From G965267335 sp965267335 (lineage in GTDB: Bacteria > Bacteroidota > Bacteroidia > Cytophagales > JAAEPT01), in the NCBI GenBank assembly GCA_965267335.1, contig OZ253953.1, forward strand, positions 930,001 to 994,000: DNA of 64,000 nucleotides, written 5' to 3'. The notes below the pieces were generated by a model that saw only the letters and a program-made list of their open reading frames with translations, did not search any database and was not told the origin of the DNA. Shown piece by piece: positions 26,569 to 35,208 of the stretch; the first letter of the stretch is position 1, and every line of letters starts with the position of its first letter. The translations under genes were made by a program, and so were the position numbers.

Positions 26569-26851
26569 CTTCCCCGACCTTTCTAAGATTGTTCTTGATC
26601 ATGTTCTCGTATGTGCCGCCATATTCAAAATTGAAAAATTCCATTGGGTGAACTTTCATGGCGTTGGCAATTACCTGAATGGTGCAAATCGTTGGGTTGA
26701 TCTGCCCTGCCTCTATTCTGCTGATCTGGCTGTATGATATATTAGCTGCGATGGCCAATCTCTCTATAGTGAAATTATTCTCCAGTCTTAGTCTCTTGAC
26801 ATTATCTCCGAAGATTTTAAGATACTTTTCGTCTTTTGTATTTATGGCCAT
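26552..26851 (-). CDS. XRE-family helix-turn-helix regulator (99 aa)
   Basis: A small cytoplasmic DNA-binding protein. The Cro/CI-type helix-turn-helix covers residues 12-75: NVKRLRLENNFTIERLAIAA, then NISYSQISRIEAGQINPTIC, where the recognition helix is SYSQISRIEAG. The 25-residue C-terminal tail is short and lacks a ligand-binding domain. It is encoded between the porin and nitrite reductase genes, on the opposite strand, with a second XRE gene 50 bp upstream. It is a candidate regulator of the nitrate island, though the shared operator has Crp/Fnr-like rather than clearly XRE-like geometry. Start ATG at 26851. Confidence 0.88.
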   Translation of the reverse strand: MAINTKDEKYLKIFGDNVKRLRLENNFTIERLAIAANISYSQISRIEAGQINPTICTIQVIANAMKVHPMEFFNFEYGGTYENMIKNNLRKVGEEKKFY

Positions 26852-26900
26852 AACGGAAATTTGACTACTAAACTATTAATTCTCTGTAGCTAACAAAGCT

Positions 26901-27101
26901 TTATTTGAAATTAGTAAGCTCATCTGTTGTCATCTTTAGAGCCGCGGCAATCTTCTCAACCTCATCAATGGAAGGTGTTTTGGTTCCTGAGTTATATTGT
27001 TCCAATTGTGTATAAGGAATTCTGGTAATCAGCGATAACCAATAAAGAGAATGGTACTTCCTGATTAGAATTTCATTGATGTGATAATGTTGCTCCGGCA
27101 T
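26901..27101 (-). CDS. Small XRE-type helix-turn-helix protein (66 aa)
   Basis: A 66-residue protein that is almost only a helix-turn-helix: EILIRKYHSLYWLSLITRIP, then YTQLEQYNSGTKTPSIDEVE and KIAAALKMTTDEL. The turn between the two helices and the KxPSIDEVEKIAxAL text are typical of XRE domains. I prefer the ATG at 27101 over an in-frame TTG at 27110. It is read leftward, upstream of the 99-residue XRE gene, and divergent from the nitrite reductase gene at 27312, so it may act on the intervening promoter region. Confidence 0.75.
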   Translation of the reverse strand: MPEQHYHINEILIRKYHSLYWLSLITRIPYTQLEQYNSGTKTPSIDEVEKIAAALKMTTDELTNFK

Positions 27102-27311
27102 CAAACCCAACTTTTAATCATAGCTTAATATATCACTAAAATAAGAGTATAAAAAATTATTAATGAATTAAATACTAATTATTCATCTAAAATAGGATTA
27201 AACAAAGGGATAATTGAATTCAGGAAACAATATAAAAATATAAATATTCAAAGTTTATTTTAATTATTTATTAAATGTTATATTAATATTCACTACAATT
27301 TCTGGAACAAC
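27102..27311. other. AT-rich divergent promoter region before the NirA-like gene
   Basis: This 210-bp gap has no gene. The 11-base string TATTCACTACA, present just upstream of narK (16071-16081), also occurs here at about 27287-27297 (with one base of shift in the flanks). The shared 14-bp palindrome and an exact TAnnTTTG element are both absent. Confidence 0.35.
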
Positions 27312-29261
27312 ATGGTTAGTACTTATTCAAAGCCACAACGTCAGCTGGGGGTCCAAATGGTTAGGATAAAATTACCTTTCGGTAGTTTGACTCCAAAGCA
27401 ATTGGTTTGTATTGCTGACATTGCTGACAAGTACAGTAATGGAAATTTGCACACGACCACACGACAGGATATACAACTTCATTATATTTCTTCGGACAAG
27501 GTTGAGTCGCTTTGGAGGGAGCTGGTCAATTCTGGTGTAGACGGACGTGAAACTTTCGGAAATACGGTGAGAAATATCACCGCTTCTGCCAAAGCAGGAA
27601 TTGATCCTGAGGAACTTTTTGATGTCACTCCATACGCCATGGCTGTCGACCGTTACTTCAGAAACAATGAGTTAAACCAGGATTTGGGAAGAAAGGTCAA
27701 AATAGCTTTTTCCTCAAATGAGAGAGATTCTGCCTATGCTTTCATGAATGATATAGGATTTATTCCTTGTTTGGTAGACAACCAGAGGGGTTTCAAAGTG
27801 CTGTTAGGTGGAGGTATGGCTGGCCGGTCCATGAAGGGTAAATATGCTGTACCATTTCTTCCGGAAAAAGGCCTGATTTCATTTATCGAAGCAGTCCTTA
27901 GGGTCTTTGCTCAAAATGGAGAACTGGTAAACAGGAATAAAGGCAGACTTAAATACCTGGTCGAGAAACTGGGTACAGAAGCTTTTATAAGCTTGGTGAT
28001 GGAGGAACAAGCTGTTATTGGGGAAAGACCATATAAATTGGATAATAATGAAATGAACGTTCCCCTGATTGCTGATAAAAAAGTCGGAGTTGTAGGGCTA
28101 GGGGATAATGATAAATACCAAAAATGGTTGTTGACAAATACGTTTTCTCAAAAACAGAAAGGGTTCTCGGCAGTTTATATAAGGCTCAGGTTAGGAAATA
28201 TCACCAGTCAGAAGGCTAAGGCTTTGGCCGATATCGCGAGCCGATTTGCTAGTGAACACTTAAGGATTACACCGAATCAAGGCATACAATTGGCATATGT
28301 TCCTAAAAGTGGTTTGCCAGAAATATATTTCGAGTTGAATAAAATTGGTTTGGCCGAACCTGGTTTTAATAGTACAGCCGATGTCACAGCTTGTCCGGGT
28401 ACAGATACGTGTAATTTGGGTATAGCTAATACAACTACATTGGCTCAGGAAATTGAAAAATTGGTAGAAGAGCAATTTGAAAACCTCTTACTCAATAATG
28501 ACCTGAAAATAAAAATCAGTGGTTGTATGAATGCCTGTGGTCATCATACTGTGGCTAATATTGGCTTACAAGCCACCACCATGAAGGCAGGGACCAAGGT
28601 TATTCCGGCAATGCAAATTTTGCTTGGCGGTGGTGTCCATGAAGATGGTACAGCAAACATTGCCGAAAAACTAATTGTACTGCCTACCAAGAGAGTCCCT
28701 GACGCACTCAGACGTATTTTACAAGATTTTGAGGAAAATGGATTCCCGGGCGAATATTTCAATGATTACTACCGGAGACAGGAAAAAATGTATTTTTTTC
28801 AACAACTACTTCCTCTTTCTGTTGCTGATGATCTCGCTGAAACACTGGCTTTTGACTGGGATTCAAATGATGAGTTTGTAGTCCATCGACCAGAACAATT
28901 AATGCCCTTGAAGGACCTACCTGGCATCCTTAAAATACAAGTGGAAGAAAAACGCGAATTGTTACAAGAGTGTATTAAGCACAAGGCCTATGAGGATGCT
29001 CTCTATCATGCTTACACTATTTTTGTGCGAATAGCCAAAATATTATTGCTTGAAAAAGATATCCAGTGCGGAACCCAAATGCGACTTCTTGAAGAATTTG
29101 AGCTGGAGTTTAAAGATTCTCTTCCGAACGAGCTCAAAGACTATAAAAAGTATGTCCTTACTTACAAGAAGCTAAATCCAAATTCATCTGAGGCCAATGA
29201 TTATTTTAATCACTCACTTTCACTATTAAAATTGATTGATCATGATTTTACCACCGCTTGA
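27312..29261 (+). CDS. nirA: Ferredoxin-type nitrite/sulfite reductase (NirA-like) with C-terminal HEPN-like domain
   Basis: A siroheme enzyme of 649 residues that makes the six-electron reduction of nitrite to ammonium (or sulfite to sulfide). The siroheme-[4Fe-4S] ligands are complete: Cys 361 and 367 (ACPGTDTCNLG), Cys 405 and 409 (SGCMNACGHH). The two ferredoxin-like repeats show MVRIKLPFGSLTPKQLVCIA and YIRLRLGNITSQKAKALADI. The N-terminus is shorter than in typical NirA. Residues 545-649 form a helical extension (RELLQECIKHKAYEDALYHA) like a HEPN domain. It overlaps the siroheme methyltransferase gene by 20 bp. Nitrite is the likely substrate from context; sulfite cannot be excluded. 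Confidence 0.88.
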   Translation: MVSTYSKPQRQLGVQMVRIKLPFGSLTPKQLVCIADIADKYSNGNLHTTTRQDIQLHYISSDKVESLWRELVNSGVDGRETFGNTVRNITASAKAGIDPEELFDVTPYAMAVDRYFRNNELNQDLGRKVKIAFSSNERDSAYAFMNDIGFIPCLVDNQRGFKVLLGGGMAGRSMKGKYAVPFLPEKGLISFIEAVLRVFAQNGELVNRNKGRLKYLVEKLGTEAFISLVMEEQAVIGERPYKLDNNEMNVPLIADKKVGVVGLGDNDKYQKWLLTNTFSQKQKGFSAVYIRLRLGNITSQKAKALADIASRFASEHLRITPNQGIQLAYVPKSGLPEIYFELNKIGLAEPGFNSTADVTACPGTDTCNLGIANTTTLAQEIEKLVEEQFENLLLNNDLKIKISGCMNACGHHTVANIGLQATTMKAGTKVIPAMQILLGGGVHEDGTANIAEKLIVLPTKRVPDALRRILQDFEENGFPGEYFNDYYRRQEKMYFFQQLLPLSVADDLAETLAFDWDSNDEFVVHRPEQLMPLKDLPGILKIQVEEKRELLQECIKHKAYEDALYHAYTIFVRIAKILLLEKDIQCGTQMRLLEEFELEFKDSLPNELKDYKKYVLTYKKLNPNSSEANDYFNHSLSLLKLIDHDFTTA

Positions 29262-30030
29262 AGAAAACATTGAACCAAGGATTACTTTGGTAGGGGCGGG
29301 GCCTGGAGACCCGGAATTAATTACAATGAAAGGCATAAAAGCACTCAATCAGGCTAAAGTTGTTTTATACGATGCCCTGGTTCATGAAGATTTACTCGAT
29401 CATGCTCCCGAGGATTCGTTGAAAATATTTGTTGGGAAGAGAGTTGGGGTCTGCCAGATGAGTCAGGAAAAGATTAACGAAACCTTAGTCGCATCTGCAC
29501 TTACGTATGGTAATGTTGTTAGGCTAAAAGGTGGCGATCCCTTTGTTTTTGGTCGAGGGCATGAAGAACTGGAGTATTCAAAGGCAAATGGAATTAAGGT
29601 AGATATCATACCAGGGGTAAGCAGTTCGATTGCTGTTCCGGAGTTACAACACATTCCAATAACCAGAAGGGGGATCAACGAAAGTTTTTGGGTAATTACC
29701 GCCACAACAAAAAAACATGAGCTTTCTAAGGATATTAGTGCAGCTGCCAGGTCAGAGGCTACAGTTGTTGTTTTAATGGGGACAAGGAAGTTGAAGGAAA
29801 TTTGTAAAGTTTACAGGTCGGAATCTAAAAGCGACCTACCTATAGCCATAATTCAGGACGGCACATATAGTACCGAAAAAATCGTATTGGGCACTATTGA
29901 TGACATAGAAGAAAAGGCAATGAAATCAAAGATTTCTTCACCGGCCGTGATTGTGATTGGTGAAGTAGTAAGGTTGCACCCCGATTACAAAGATGTGAGT
30001 GCAATGCAAGAGAAGTCTACCAGGGAATGA
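29242..30030 (+). CDS. cobA: Uroporphyrinogen-III C-methyltransferase (siroheme synthesis)
   Basis: SUMT, 262 residues from the ATG at 29242, methylates uroporphyrinogen III twice with SAM to give precorrin-2, the precursor of siroheme needed by both nitrite reductases here. Family motifs: TLVGAGPGDPELITMKGIKA, VVLYDALVHEDLL, VVRLKGGDPFVFGRGHEE and IIPGVSSSIAVPELQHIPIT, all intact. The enzyme lacks the CysG-type dehydrogenase/ferrochelatase half, so another protein must finish siroheme. It overlaps the preceding reductase gene by 20 bp and its 3' end overlaps the convergent moeA by 14 bp. Confidence 0.95.
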   Translation: MILPPLEENIEPRITLVGAGPGDPELITMKGIKALNQAKVVLYDALVHEDLLDHAPEDSLKIFVGKRVGVCQMSQEKINETLVASALTYGNVVRLKGGDPFVFGRGHEELEYSKANGIKVDIIPGVSSSIAVPELQHIPITRRGINESFWVITATTKKHELSKDISAAARSEATVVVLMGTRKLKEICKVYRSESKSDLPIAIIQDGTYSTEKIVLGTIDDIEEKAMKSKISSPAVIVIGEVVRLHPDYKDVSAMQEKSTRE

Positions 30031-31198
30031 ACTCAATCATTTCTCCTTGGTTGATTTCCATAATCTCTTCTGGTATAACCAATAGACCGTCCGATAAAGC
30101 AGGTGCTAAAATATCTCCACTGCCATTATATTTAAGTCTTGTAATTTCTCCGCTCTCCGTAAGTTGAACAGGGACGAATTGCCTGAAACTATTTTTCTTT
30201 GAAAAGGCATCGACTGTTTTCAATTTTTTAGGACTATTGAGAAGTAACCCCATACTTTTGTGTATGAAGGGTTCTATAAACACTTTGAACATTACCTGAA
30301 CGGATACAGGGTTTCCCGGTAATCCAAATACAACGGTTTCCGCATTACTTCCAAACCAAATTGGTTTTCCGGGTTTTTGAGCCACTTTATGAAAAATCTG
30401 TTGTACTCCTTTTTTTTGAAGCAATTCCGGGACGTAATCGGCATCACCCATGGAGACCCCACCAGTGAGGATGAGGAGGTCGTGATTTAGCCCATGTTGA
30501 ATAGCCTGCGTTAATTTGTCTTTCGAATCTTCACATCGACTTAAGGATACCGATTCTAATCCTAACTTTTTCAGTGCGGACAGAAGGAATGGACCATTGC
30601 TATCACGAATTTCTGTAGGCCCAACGCTTTCTGTAGGGTCCTTGATTTCATTTCCGGTAGAGATAATGTGTACCGTTGGTTGCTTATGAACCAATACAGG
30701 GTCTTGTCCAATGGTGGCTAGAAGCCCAACGACTCTAGGCGTAATGAGTGTTCCTTTGTTGATTAATACTTGACCGGTGCGGGTGTCTTCCCCACGCAAG
30801 GCTATATTCATCCCCTTTGTGATCTTATTTGTCTGAATGGAGACTTTGTCATTTTTGATGTCCAGGTCTTCCACACGAACTACTGTATCAAAATTTAGGG
30901 GTACAGAAGCACCAGTCATTATTTTTACACAATCCCAAGGTAAAGGTTTGCTATAATAACTATCGCCTGCGTAAACACTTTGGGTAATCCTAAAATCTCT
31001 CAGCTTATCGTTTTCCCAGTCTTGGTATCGAATCGCAATGCCATCCATAGCTGACCGATTGAATGGAGGGTAGTCTCTGTCAGATTTAACGTCATTTGCC
31101 AGGACTCTTTTTGTAGAGTTCTCCAGTGCAATATTTTCTGATCTTAATTCAAGTGCGGAATCCAGCACTAGTTTTAGGGCGTCACTAAATGCTATCAT
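30017..31198 (-). CDS. moeA: Molybdopterin molybdotransferase MoeA
   Basis: The enzyme that inserts molybdate into adenylated molybdopterin, 393 residues as usual for MoeA. Family text: YPPFNRSAMDGIAIRYQD, KIMTGASVPLNFDTVVRVED, and TGGVSMGDADYVPELLQKKG with the conserved Asp, followed by FGLPGNPVSVQV. It is the last gene of the leftward nirB-nirD-permease operon, and its start overlaps the permease stop (ATGA). Its 3' end overlaps the SUMT gene by 14 bp on the other strand, so transcription of the two operons collides here. Confidence 0.95.
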   Translation of the reverse strand: MIAFSDALKLVLDSALELRSENIALENSTKRVLANDVKSDRDYPPFNRSAMDGIAIRYQDWENDKLRDFRITQSVYAGDSYYSKPLPWDCVKIMTGASVPLNFDTVVRVEDLDIKNDKVSIQTNKITKGMNIALRGEDTRTGQVLINKGTLITPRVVGLLATIGQDPVLVHKQPTVHIISTGNEIKDPTESVGPTEIRDSNGPFLLSALKKLGLESVSLSRCEDSKDKLTQAIQHGLNHDLLILTGGVSMGDADYVPELLQKKGVQQIFHKVAQKPGKPIWFGSNAETVVFGLPGNPVSVQVMFKVFIEPFIHKSMGLLLNSPKKLKTVDAFSKKNSFRQFVPVQLTESGEITRLKYNGSGDILAPALSDGLLVIPEEIMEINQGEMIEFIPW

Positions 31199-31980
31199 TC
31201 TACAAAATAAGGTAACAATAGCTCTGATAATATTTTTACGCTAACAAGGAAGATCAAAATGGATGTTGTCCTCTTGATAATTCTTGTCGAAAGCATTTTC
31301 AGGTTGAGGTGTGTGCCGATCAGACTGCCAAATAGTACGGCTATAGCAAGAGGTGCCACAAAACCAATATTGATATTTAACTCACCTTGGTTAAAATAAT
31401 ACCCACCCAGAGCAGCCAATGAGTTGATCAGAATAAAAAAACTTGCTGTAGCGGTAATGTATTTCGTGCGGTCCCAGCGAGTGAAATATAAAATTGGTGC
31501 CAGAAAGACACCTCCGCCAATTCCCACCAACCCAGAAACAAAACCAATTAAGGCACCGATAATCAGATTAGGTACTAAAACATCTTTAGCAGTGAGGGTT
31601 TCTATTTTTGTTTTTCGTGAACTATCTGCAAAAAGCAATATGGAGACAATTATTAGGCAGATGGCTAAAATGAAGAAATACAGTGGCTTTTCCAGCCTGA
31701 CCATACCACCGAGAAATGCCATCGGTACACTTGTCAGGATGAGTGGCAGAGTCTTCTTAAACTTTAAGTGAGTATTCTGAATGTAAAACAAGGTAGCCAA
31801 TCCAACAACAATAATATTACAGACTAAAGCAGTCGGTTTTAATTCTATTTTTTCAAAACTGAATACGGCAAGAATTGACAAATAGCTGGATCCTCCCCCA
31901 AATCCAACCGAAGAGTATATCAATGCAATAATGAAAAAGAGTGCCACCACCATGGCATACTCCACAAACAGGCTATCCAT
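31195..31980 (-). CDS. TauE/SafE-family membrane permease
   Basis: A 261-residue inner-membrane protein with about eight helices. The duplicated family motif is visible: VGFGGGSSYLSILAVF near residue 27 and GLVGIGGGVFLAPILYF near residue 153. TauE/SafE proteins move small anions such as sulfite or sulfoacetate; in a nitrite operon the cargo may be an anion such as nitrite, sulfite or molybdate, which cannot be decided from sequence. It lies between nirD (44-bp gap) and moeA (4-bp overlap), the position implying a role in nitrate assimilation. Confidence 0.88.
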   Translation of the reverse strand: MDSLFVEYAMVVALFFIIALIYSSVGFGGGSSYLSILAVFSFEKIELKPTALVCNIIVVGLATLFYIQNTHLKFKKTLPLILTSVPMAFLGGMVRLEKPLYFFILAICLIIVSILLFADSSRKTKIETLTAKDVLVPNLIIGALIGFVSGLVGIGGGVFLAPILYFTRWDRTKYITATASFFILINSLAALGGYYFNQGELNINIGFVAPLAIAVLFGSLIGTHLNLKMLSTRIIKRTTSILIFLVSVKILSELLLPYFVE

Positions 31981-32024
31981 GGTGGTAAATTTAATGTATA
32001 TAGATTAGAATTCCGCGGCAGCCT

Positions 32025-32378
32025 TTAGTTAGGTACTCCTATGTACACATATCCGTCTTCAATTTTGACCGGATAGGTTTCGATAGAGTAGTCTTCACCG
32101 TCAAGATTTTCTCCGGTTTCAAGCGAAAAAGTCTTTTTGTGTAACGGGCAAGCGACTTTGGGTATATCTTTTAGAGTCCCAATCATTCCTCTGGACAATA
32201 CCATTTGCATTTTGTGCGGACAAAGATTTTGTACCGCATACCACTCGTTTCTTCTGCTAAAGTTAAATACAGCGATTTGCAAGTCCTTGTATTTCACACA
32301 GGCACCTCCGTTCTTAGGGAAGTCTTCAACTTTTACAGTTTTATACCATACTTCAGGTTCTATTTCTAGTAATTCCAT
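32025..32378 (-). CDS. nirD: Nitrite reductase small subunit NirD (Rieske-type)
   Basis: The 117-residue partner of NirB. It has a Rieske fold and, unlike E. coli NirD as I recall it, retains all four ligands: CPH in NLCPHKMQM and CPLH in VACPLHKKTFSL, so a [2Fe-2S] cluster could form. The C-terminal GENLDGEDYSIETYPVKIED matches the NirD/Rieske pattern. It follows nirB by 21 bp on the same strand. Start ATG at 32378. Confidence 0.92.
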   Translation of the reverse strand: MELLEIEPEVWYKTVKVEDFPKNGGACVKYKDLQIAVFNFSRRNEWYAVQNLCPHKMQMVLSRGMIGTLKDIPKVACPLHKKTFSLETGENLDGEDYSIETYPVKIEDGYVYIGVPN

Positions 32379-32399
32379 AATCGTTCTGTTTATAGTTTA

Positions 32400-34904
32400 T
32401 CACCAGGGAGCTGGTACTTTTTGTCCTCTCTCATTGACAAATTCTAATGTTTTGTCTCCGGTTTCATCATTGATGAAGTGCTGGAATCTTTTGCGTTTTT
32501 CTGGGTCTTTAATTGCATTGGCCCACTCACATTCGTAGCTGTCAACGAGTTTTTGCATATCGGATTCAAGCAATTCGCAAAGACCTAATTTATCCTCAAT
32601 GACAACTTCCTTCAGGTAGTCTATTCCTCCTTCCAGTTTGTCAAGCCAGGTTGAGGTTCTGGTCAGAGGGTCAGCGGTTCGCATATAGAACATTAAGAAC
32701 CGGTCTACATATTTCAATACCGTATCGGAGTCAATATCTGAAGCCAATAGGTCTCCATGTCGAGGTTTGGCCCCACCATTGCCGCCTACATAAAGGTTCC
32801 ATCCCTTTTCGGTCGCGATTATTCCGAAGTCCTTACACTGTGCTTCGGCACATTCACGAACACACCCTGATACGGCCGACTTGATTTTGTGTGGTGCTCG
32901 GATTCCTTTATACCTTTCTTCTACCTCAATGGCAAATTTTACAGAATCCTGGACGCCATAGCGGCACCATGTGGAACCAACACAGCTCTTGACCGTTCTC
33001 AATGCTTTGCCGTAGGCATGCCCGCTTTCGAACCCAGCATCAACGAGCTTCTCCCATATAGCAGGAAGTTCGTGTAGTTGAGCTCCAAATAAATCAATTC
33101 GTTGTCCACCGGTAATTTTGCAGTACAGATCAAACTCCTTAGCAACTTCTCCAAGAACGATCAATTTTTCAGCAGTAATCTCTCCGGCCGGAACCCTTGG
33201 AACGACTGAGTAGGTTCCGCCTCGTTGAATGTTAGCTAGGAATCTGTCGTTGGAATCCTGTATAGTGTCTTGTTCCAGAATAGGTTTGCCCCAAATACTA
33301 GCCAGCAATGAGGCCACAGCAGGTTTACACACTTCACAGCCATCACCGTGACCATGTTGGTCAAGTAGTTCGTCATAGCTTGTTATTCCTGTTATTTTGA
33401 TAATGTCAAATAATTCATCTCTGGAGTGCTGAAAGTGTTCACAAATAACCTTTTGTACGACTTTACCAGATTTTTTTAGGGTATCTGTAAGGAGGTCCTT
33501 CACCATAGGTACGCAGCCCCCGCAACCACTTCCTGCCTTAGTGCATGCTTTTATATCACTGAAATTTTCAAGTTCATTTTCCTTGATCGCGGAACAAATA
33601 TCACCTTTGGTCACGTTTTCGCAGGAACACACCAATGCCTCGTCAGGAAGAGCATCTACACCAACGGCTACACCTCCGGAGTCTCCCGTATTTGGTAGTA
33701 TTAAAGATTCGGGGTTCTCCGGAATCTTCATTTTATTATTTACCATTTGAAGCAGAATATTATAATCCCCTGCATCACCAATTAATTGGCCACCTAGAAG
33801 GTAACTTCCGTCTTCTGATATGTTAATTCTTTTGTATACACCTTTTAATTTGTCTTCGTATACGATTGATTGAGAGCCATCCGTTGCACCAAAAGCGTCT
33901 CCGAAACTAGCGACATCAACACCTATTAATTTGAGTTTGGTACTCATGTCGAAACCAGTGAACTGTTTGTCTTCATCATTTATATGTGAGATAACAACAT
34001 CGGCCATTTCATAACCAGGTGCTACAAGGCCGTAAATCATGCCATCATGTAAGGCAGCTTCTCCTATAGCATATATGTCGGTGTCACCTGTCTGCATATG
34101 ATTGTTAACAACGACACCACCTCGAGTTCCTACTTCAAGTCCACATTCTTTTGCTAGTTCATCACGTGGTGATATTCCAGCAGATATGACTACCATATCC
34201 ACATCGATGGCTGTGCCATCCGAAAATTGCATTTGCTCAACTTTGTCCTGGCCACTGATGAGCGTGGTGTTTTTGGAGGTATGTACTTTGACACCAAGAC
34301 TTTCAATTTTTTCGGTCAGGTTAGCTGCGCCCTGATCGTCAAGCTGCCTAGGCATAAGCCTGGTAGCAAATTCAACTACATGAGTTTCAAGGTTAAGATC
34401 AAGTAGTGCCTTAGCTGCCTCAAGTCCTAAAAGACCACCTCCGATTACAGCCCCTGATTTGCACTTTCTCGCAAAGTCCATAATGTTGTCGAGGTCTTCA
34501 ATCGTTCTATATACGAATACACCACCATTTTCAACTCCATTGATGGGCGGTACAAAGGCTGCAGATCCTGTTGCAAGCACAAGTTTGTCATACTCTTCAG
34601 TTATTCCCTTATAGGATTTGACTGTTTTGTTGGTTCGATCTATTTCAGTGACCAGGTCACCAAGATGAAGCTTGATATTATTCTCTTCATACCAACTAAC
34701 TGGAGCCATGGTCAGATGATCATCACTCTGATTGGTGAAGTATTCCGAAAGATGAACTCTGTCGTAGGCAGGTCTTGGTTCTTCGCCAAAAACCACAATT
34801 TCAAAATTAGCTGAGTTTTCGTGTGCACGGAGTCGTTCACAAAATTTGTAACTAACCATTCCGTTACCAACCACTACAATTTTTGTTGTCGGATGAGTAT
34901 TCAT
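32400..34904 (-). CDS. nirB: NADH-dependent nitrite reductase large subunit NirB
   Basis: A cytoplasmic 834-residue enzyme (E. coli 847) that reduces nitrite to ammonium with NADH. Order of domains: FAD/NADH oxidoreductase (VVVGNGMVSYKFCERL; AVIGGGLLGLEAAKAL), two BFD-type [2Fe-2S] segments (LVCSCENVTKGD with GSGCGGCVPMV; then DGCEVCKPAVASL), then the siroheme reductase part with the cluster ligands SCVGSTWCRYG (C-x5-C) and SGCVRECAEA (C-x3-C). It is the first gene of the leftward nirB-nirD-permease-moeA operon. Its FAD-BFD half resembles that fused to the nitrate reductase at 17717, so the two probably share ancestry. Confidence 0.96.
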   Translation of the reverse strand: MNTHPTTKIVVVGNGMVSYKFCERLRAHENSANFEIVVFGEEPRPAYDRVHLSEYFTNQSDDHLTMAPVSWYEENNIKLHLGDLVTEIDRTNKTVKSYKGITEEYDKLVLATGSAAFVPPINGVENGGVFVYRTIEDLDNIMDFARKCKSGAVIGGGLLGLEAAKALLDLNLETHVVEFATRLMPRQLDDQGAANLTEKIESLGVKVHTSKNTTLISGQDKVEQMQFSDGTAIDVDMVVISAGISPRDELAKECGLEVGTRGGVVVNNHMQTGDTDIYAIGEAALHDGMIYGLVAPGYEMADVVISHINDEDKQFTGFDMSTKLKLIGVDVASFGDAFGATDGSQSIVYEDKLKGVYKRINISEDGSYLLGGQLIGDAGDYNILLQMVNNKMKIPENPESLILPNTGDSGGVAVGVDALPDEALVCSCENVTKGDICSAIKENELENFSDIKACTKAGSGCGGCVPMVKDLLTDTLKKSGKVVQKVICEHFQHSRDELFDIIKITGITSYDELLDQHGHGDGCEVCKPAVASLLASIWGKPILEQDTIQDSNDRFLANIQRGGTYSVVPRVPAGEITAEKLIVLGEVAKEFDLYCKITGGQRIDLFGAQLHELPAIWEKLVDAGFESGHAYGKALRTVKSCVGSTWCRYGVQDSVKFAIEVEERYKGIRAPHKIKSAVSGCVRECAEAQCKDFGIIATEKGWNLYVGGNGGAKPRHGDLLASDIDSDTVLKYVDRFLMFYMRTADPLTRTSTWLDKLEGGIDYLKEVVIEDKLGLCELLESDMQKLVDSYECEWANAIKDPEKRKRFQHFINDETGDKTLEFVNERGQKVPAPW

Positions 34905-35208
34905 GTCTCTTCAAATTATGAATGTTCTTCTAACTTATTAAATTTTATATATAAATGCTATTAAAATAATTCAATAATTGATTATTTATTAGATAAATAC
35001 ACTAGATGATTAGAATATTAATATTTAAGGTAAAAAATCATGTTTATATCATAATATGACATATTATTTGTGTTTTTATATACGGGTGAACTATAAAATT
35101 CATGATTGTGAATTTTAAAAACTTTGAATAGTTATATTAATTGACTTAAATAGAGCGCATACCTATTCCTCAGTAGAACAAGTCAAAACAATAAAGTATG
35201 TTGGGAAA
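34905..35208. other. AT-rich region between nirB and the VUT transporter gene
   Basis: A 304-bp gap between two leftward genes holds the nirB promoter. I see no exact TAnnTTTG match on the minus strand, no copy of the shared palindrome and no gene. Only a GCATTTATATAT-like half site (about 34946-34957, read on the minus strand) recalls it. Confidence 0.4.

Noticed and set aside
34060..34085. GCATATATG-like string inside nirB
   Set aside because: Within coding sequence, only one half matches the operator and no promoter lies nearby.
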